Assembly (NCBI GenBank): GCA_003661825.1
Contig: QMWW01000064.1
Coordinates: forward strand, 1-6,549
DNA from: Thermoprotei archaeon
GTDB taxonomy: Archaea > Thermoproteota > Thermoprotei_A > Sulfolobales > Desulfurococcaceae
Direction of reading: 5' to 3'
Length of the DNA stretch: 6,549 bases
Position 1 is the stretch's first letter, and each line of letters opens with the position of its first letter. Below are positions 4,385 through 6,549 of this stretch, piece after piece. The position numbers were made by a program, and so were the translations under genes. The notes under the pieces were generated by a model, which was not told where the DNA came from, did no database searches, and was given only the letters and a program-made list of their open reading frames with translations.

Positions 4385-6082
4385 TTGAGACACGATAAAC
4401 ATAGAGCTACAAACATGATCACGTACACGTATCCTGCATTGAAACAAGGTGAAGAGCTTCTTACAATTACTCAATCGGTATGTCCGTATTGCTACAAGAT
4501 ACTTCCTAGTATTATAGTTGAGAGAAAAGGGAAAGTATATATTAGAAGGAGATGCCCAGAGCACGGTGAAGTAGAAGAGCTATACTATGGAGACGTTGGG
4601 CTATATAAGAAGATGGTTAAATGGGTTAAGGAGGGAAGAGGGGCTAGGCACATATATACCCCATTGATAGAACCTTGTCCCTTTAGCTGTGGCTTATGTC
4701 CACTACATAAACAGCATACAGCTCTTGTCAACTTAGTAGCTACCAATAGATGTGATCTAAGCTGTTGGTACTGCTTCTTCTTTTCAGAAGCTTCTGGTTA
4801 TGTATACGAGCCCTCGATCAACGATATTATTGAAATGATACGTAGTGTAAAGAAGCAAGGCATTACAGTAAATGTACAGATAACTGGTGGCGAACCCCTT
4901 CTTAGAAAGGACCTCGTTGAAATAGTAAAAGCTCTCAAGAAAGAAGGAGTAAGGCATATCCAGCTTAATACAAATGGTATTAGATTCTCACAGCTATTTT
5001 GGGAGAAACCCGCAAAAGCCATTAGCTATGCACGTGAGCTTAGGGTGAGCGGGGTTAACACTATTTATCTAAGCTTTGACGGAGTTACCCCTGTAACTAA
5101 TTGGAAGAACCACTGGGAAATTCCATATATATTAGAGGTCTTTAGAAAATCGAGGATGACGAGTACCGTGCTTGTTCCAACCGTTCTTAGAGGAGTAAAT
5201 ACACACGAGTTAGGAGCTATCGTTAAGTTTGCCGCTAAGCACAATGATGTAGTACGCGGGGTGAACTTTCAGCCTGTCAGCCTAACCGGAATGATGAAAA
5301 AGCATGAAAGAGCTAAGTATAGAATCACTATAGCAGATCTAATAAAACTGATCGAGGAACAAACAGATGGTGAGATTCCGCGTGAAGCCTGGTACCCTGT
5401 TCCCGTTAGCGCTATATTCTCGCGGTTAATTGAAGGTATTGCCCGCGAGTTCAAGTTTGAAATGACTAATCACCCGATATGCGGAGCGGCTACATACATA
5501 TATGTGGAAAAACGCGGAAAAAGCCTGCCTAGGCTACGTCCTATAACCGAGTTTGTAGATGTTGATGGATTGCTAGAATATCTAGACGAGAAATGGGAAG
5601 AGCTGTTCAGCGGATCTACTAGGTTGCTGACTGGTCTAAAAATCCTATACTCTATTAAAAAGTTCTTTTATGAGGATAAAATGCCTCCTGGAGTCAATAT
5701 ATACAGACTTCTATTCAATATTGTAATAAGGAGAAACTATGAAGCACTAGGAGAGCTACATTATAAGATGTTATTCATAGGCTCTATGCATTTTATGGAT
5801 TTATACAACTATGATATCCAGAGAGTACAGAGATGCAACATACACTATGTAGTTCCTGGCGGCAAACTCATACCGTTCTGCGCGTACAACATATTCGACG
5901 ATATCTATCGCGACAAGATATTAAAAGAAAACAGCATCCCACTAGAAGAGTATAGCAAAAAGCTCGGGCTACCAACAGGCATAGCAACTAAAAAATACAT
6001 TAGAGATCGCAGAAAACTAGAATCAACCGAGATATACAAGACAACATATGAAGGCATAATAGAATATATTCAGAAAAAGTAG
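4385..6082 (+). CDS. tes: radical SAM protein of the tetraether lipid synthase (Tes/MJ0619) family
   Basis: A 565-residue radical SAM enzyme. In order it shows an N-terminal metal-knuckle-like part with CPYC (33-36) and CPEHG (57-61), a CX3CX2C group at C98/C102/C105 (PCPFSCGLCPLH), the radical SAM CX3CX2C at C123/C127/C130 (NRCDLSCWYC), the SAM-binding ITGGEPLLR (166-174), and later cysteines C366, C484 and C499, the last in IPFCAYN. This multi-cluster layout matches Tes, which couples two archaeol chains through sp3 carbons to make GDGT membrane-spanning lipids, acting at the membrane. There is no cobalamin-binding domain, so it is not a GrsA/GrsB ring synthase; a paralogue making other lipid crosslinks cannot be excluded. 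Start: TTG at 4385, supported by GGTGG six bases before it; ATG at 4415 is an alternative. The gene has its own promoter and is not in an operon. Confidence 0.85.
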   Translation: MRHDKHRATNMITYTYPALKQGEELLTITQSVCPYCYKILPSIIVERKGKVYIRRRCPEHGEVEELYYGDVGLYKKMVKWVKEGRGARHIYTPLIEPCPFSCGLCPLHKQHTALVNLVATNRCDLSCWYCFFFSEASGYVYEPSINDIIEMIRSVKKQGITVNVQITGGEPLLRKDLVEIVKALKKEGVRHIQLNTNGIRFSQLFWEKPAKAISYARELRVSGVNTIYLSFDGVTPVTNWKNHWEIPYILEVFRKSRMTSTVLVPTVLRGVNTHELGAIVKFAAKHNDVVRGVNFQPVSLTGMMKKHERAKYRITIADLIKLIEEQTDGEIPREAWYPVPVSAIFSRLIEGIAREFKFEMTNHPICGAATYIYVEKRGKSLPRLRPITEFVDVDGLLEYLDEKWEELFSGSTRLLTGLKILYSIKKFFYEDKMPPGVNIYRLLFNIVIRRNYEALGELHYKMLFIGSMHFMDLYNYDIQRVQRCNIHYVVPGGKLIPFCAYNIFDDIYRDKILKENSIPLEEYSKKLGLPTGIATKKYIRDRRKLESTEIYKTTYEGIIEYIQKK

Positions 6083-6120
6083 CCGGGCGGGGATTCGAAC
6101 CCCGGTCACGGGGGCTCTTC
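6080..6120 (-). tRNA. 3' part of a tRNA gene (anticodon-stem 3' strand, T arm, acceptor); 5' part not found
   Basis: On the minus strand the T arm is unmistakable: stem CGGGG (6104-6100), loop TTCGAAT (6099-6093), stem CCCCG (6092-6088). It is followed by a seven-base acceptor strand CCCGGCT and discriminator A at 6080; CCA is not encoded. Before it lie GTGAC, a plausible variable region, and CCCCC, a plausible 3' anticodon-stem strand. The expected 5' acceptor strand AGCCGGG, a D arm and a 5' anticodon stem are not found further upstream: the next 430 bases lack it and hold a promoter-like region and a gene on the other strand. A TATA-like TTTTTAAA (6142-6149, minus strand) is close enough to drive a short RNA starting near 6120. 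It could be the 3' exon of an interrupted or split tRNA, an att-site remnant, or a decayed copy. Amino-acid identity is not assignable. Confidence 0.75.
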
Positions 6121-6136
6121 CAACGGCTACCGCCCC
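6081..6136. repeat. GC-rich inverted repeats around the tRNA 3' part
   Basis: AGCCG (6081-6085) pairs with CGGCT (6124-6128), and GGGCGG (6085-6090) pairs with CCGCCC (6130-6135). These outer pairings enclose the T-arm hairpin and compete with each other. On the minus strand CCCCG (6113-6109) can also pair with the T-stem strand CGGGG as an alternative hairpin. The block is strikingly GC-rich against its AT-rich surroundings, as expected for a stable RNA. Confidence 0.5.
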
Positions 6137-6141
6137 TCTCC

Positions 6142-6149
6142 TTTAAAAA
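6142..6149 (-). promoter_or_regulatory. TATA-like element upstream of the tRNA 3' part
   Basis: Reads TTTTTAAA on the minus strand, preceded by purine-rich GGAGAG that could serve as a BRE. A start 24-26 bases downstream would be near 6120, at the edge of the recognisable tRNA sequence. Confidence 0.35.
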
Positions 6150-6247
6150 CTCTCCATGCTACTCCCTTATTTATTTTTACTATGTTCTACCAGCGGAGTA
6201 TACAATATGATGTTATAACGTTAGAGGGGTTAGGAGGAGGTGTTAAA

Positions 6248-6549
6248 TTGGTTTCAGCAAATGCACTAGATACCATGAAAGGTAGGGCTTGGGGCTATCT
6301 AGTTGGCTTTTATATGGGTGACGGAAATATATATATTGATATAAAACGTTATGATTATAGGCTTAGATTGTTTCTAAATGCTAAAGAAGCCGTTATACGA
6401 GATAGGCTCATCAATATTCTACGGGTATATGGGTTAAATCCTGGCTTTTTCGTACAAGACAATGAGATCATTATATCAGTTCGTAGCAAATATTTGATCT
6501 ACAGGATTCTTAATACCGTTAATAAACTCTATAAAGGGTTGGTTAAAAA
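6248..6549 (+). CDS. LAGLIDADG homing endonuclease, N-terminal part (runs off the window)
   Basis: One hundred codons with no stop before the window edge. Residues 16-26 read GYLVGFYMGDG, a LAGLIDADG dimer-interface helix ending in the catalytic acidic residue Asp25. NIYIDIKRYDYRLRLFL and later strands (FFVQDNEIIISV) fit the beta-sheet that contacts DNA in these endonucleases. Such enzymes cut intron- or intein-lacking alleles and spread their own element; some are free-standing or serve as splicing maturases. Start: TTG at 6248, because a strong GGAGGTG lies five bases upstream (6236-6242) and translation begins shortly before the motif. It lies on the strand opposite to the neighbouring tRNA 3' part. 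Whether it has one or two LAGLIDADG motifs lies beyond the window. Confidence 0.82.
   Translation, partial: MVSANALDTMKGRAWGYLVGFYMGDGNIYIDIKRYDYRLRLFLNAKEAVIRDRLINILRVYGLNPGFFVQDNEIIISVRSKYLIYRILNTVNKLYKGLVK

Noticed and set aside
5900..6082. Permuted tRNA with its 5' half downstream of the 3' half on the minus strand
   Set aside because: That region is the coding end of the radical SAM gene and contains no strand complementary to the CCCGGCT acceptor sequence.
6080..6160. A complete tRNA at this position
   Set aside because: Counting back from the acceptor end leaves too few bases with matching stems; GGGGCGG does not pair with CCCGGCT, and no loop has T33 followed by a sensible anticodon.
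1..6549. CRISPR array, insertion sequence or rRNA gene
   Set aside because: No regularly spaced repeats, transposase motifs, terminal inverted repeats of IS type or rRNA-like conserved blocks were seen.

Overview
The window looks like chromosome from a hyperthermophilic crenarchaeon (Thermoproteota), most likely of the Desulfurococcales type. The evidence is a moderately AT-rich sequence with heavy AGA/AGG and ATA codon use, short Shine-Dalgarno leaders before ATG, TTG and GTG starts, archaeal TATA boxes, and archaeal families: DUF432, AK6/Fap7, SAMP-like beta-grasp proteins and a tetraether-lipid-synthase-type radical SAM protein. The species cannot be named from the sequence alone.

Layout. 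(1) 1-225, +: C-terminal end of a probable malic enzyme. (2) 231-1823, -: a two-gene operon, a DUF432 protein followed by an MscS-type mechanosensitive channel. (3) 1824-1936: divergent promoter region bracketed by a 9-bp inverted repeat. (4) 1937-2711, +: three consecutive small ubiquitin-like (ThiS/MoaD/SAMP) beta-grasp genes. The first ends in Gly-Gly-Ile. The second is frameshifted by an exact 8-bp tandem duplication and lacks a C-terminal Gly-Gly. The third is a normal ...Gly-Gly protein. (5) 2757-4146, -: a ribosome-biogenesis pair, AK6/Fap7-like ATPase and a circularly permuted YlqF/RbgA-type GTPase. (6) 4147-4384: intergenic region with divergent promoters and a small palindrome. (7) 4385-6082, +: a 565-residue radical SAM enzyme of the tetraether lipid synthase (Tes/MJ0619) family. 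(8) 6080-6120, -: the 3' part of a tRNA gene with no matching 5' part in the window, overlapping the tes stop codon. (9) 6248-6549, +: the start of a LAGLIDADG homing endonuclease gene running off the right edge.

Most of the window is housekeeping: membrane tension and lipid synthesis, ribosome assembly, central carbon metabolism. Two places stand out. One is the triple beta-grasp cluster, with three different C-terminal states and a recent-looking frameshift. The other is the right end, where an orphan tRNA 3' part next to a homing endonuclease suggests an intron-interrupted or split tRNA, or the attachment-site end of an integrated element extending beyond the window. No E1-like activating enzyme, deconjugating protease, integrase or CRISPR array is visible here.
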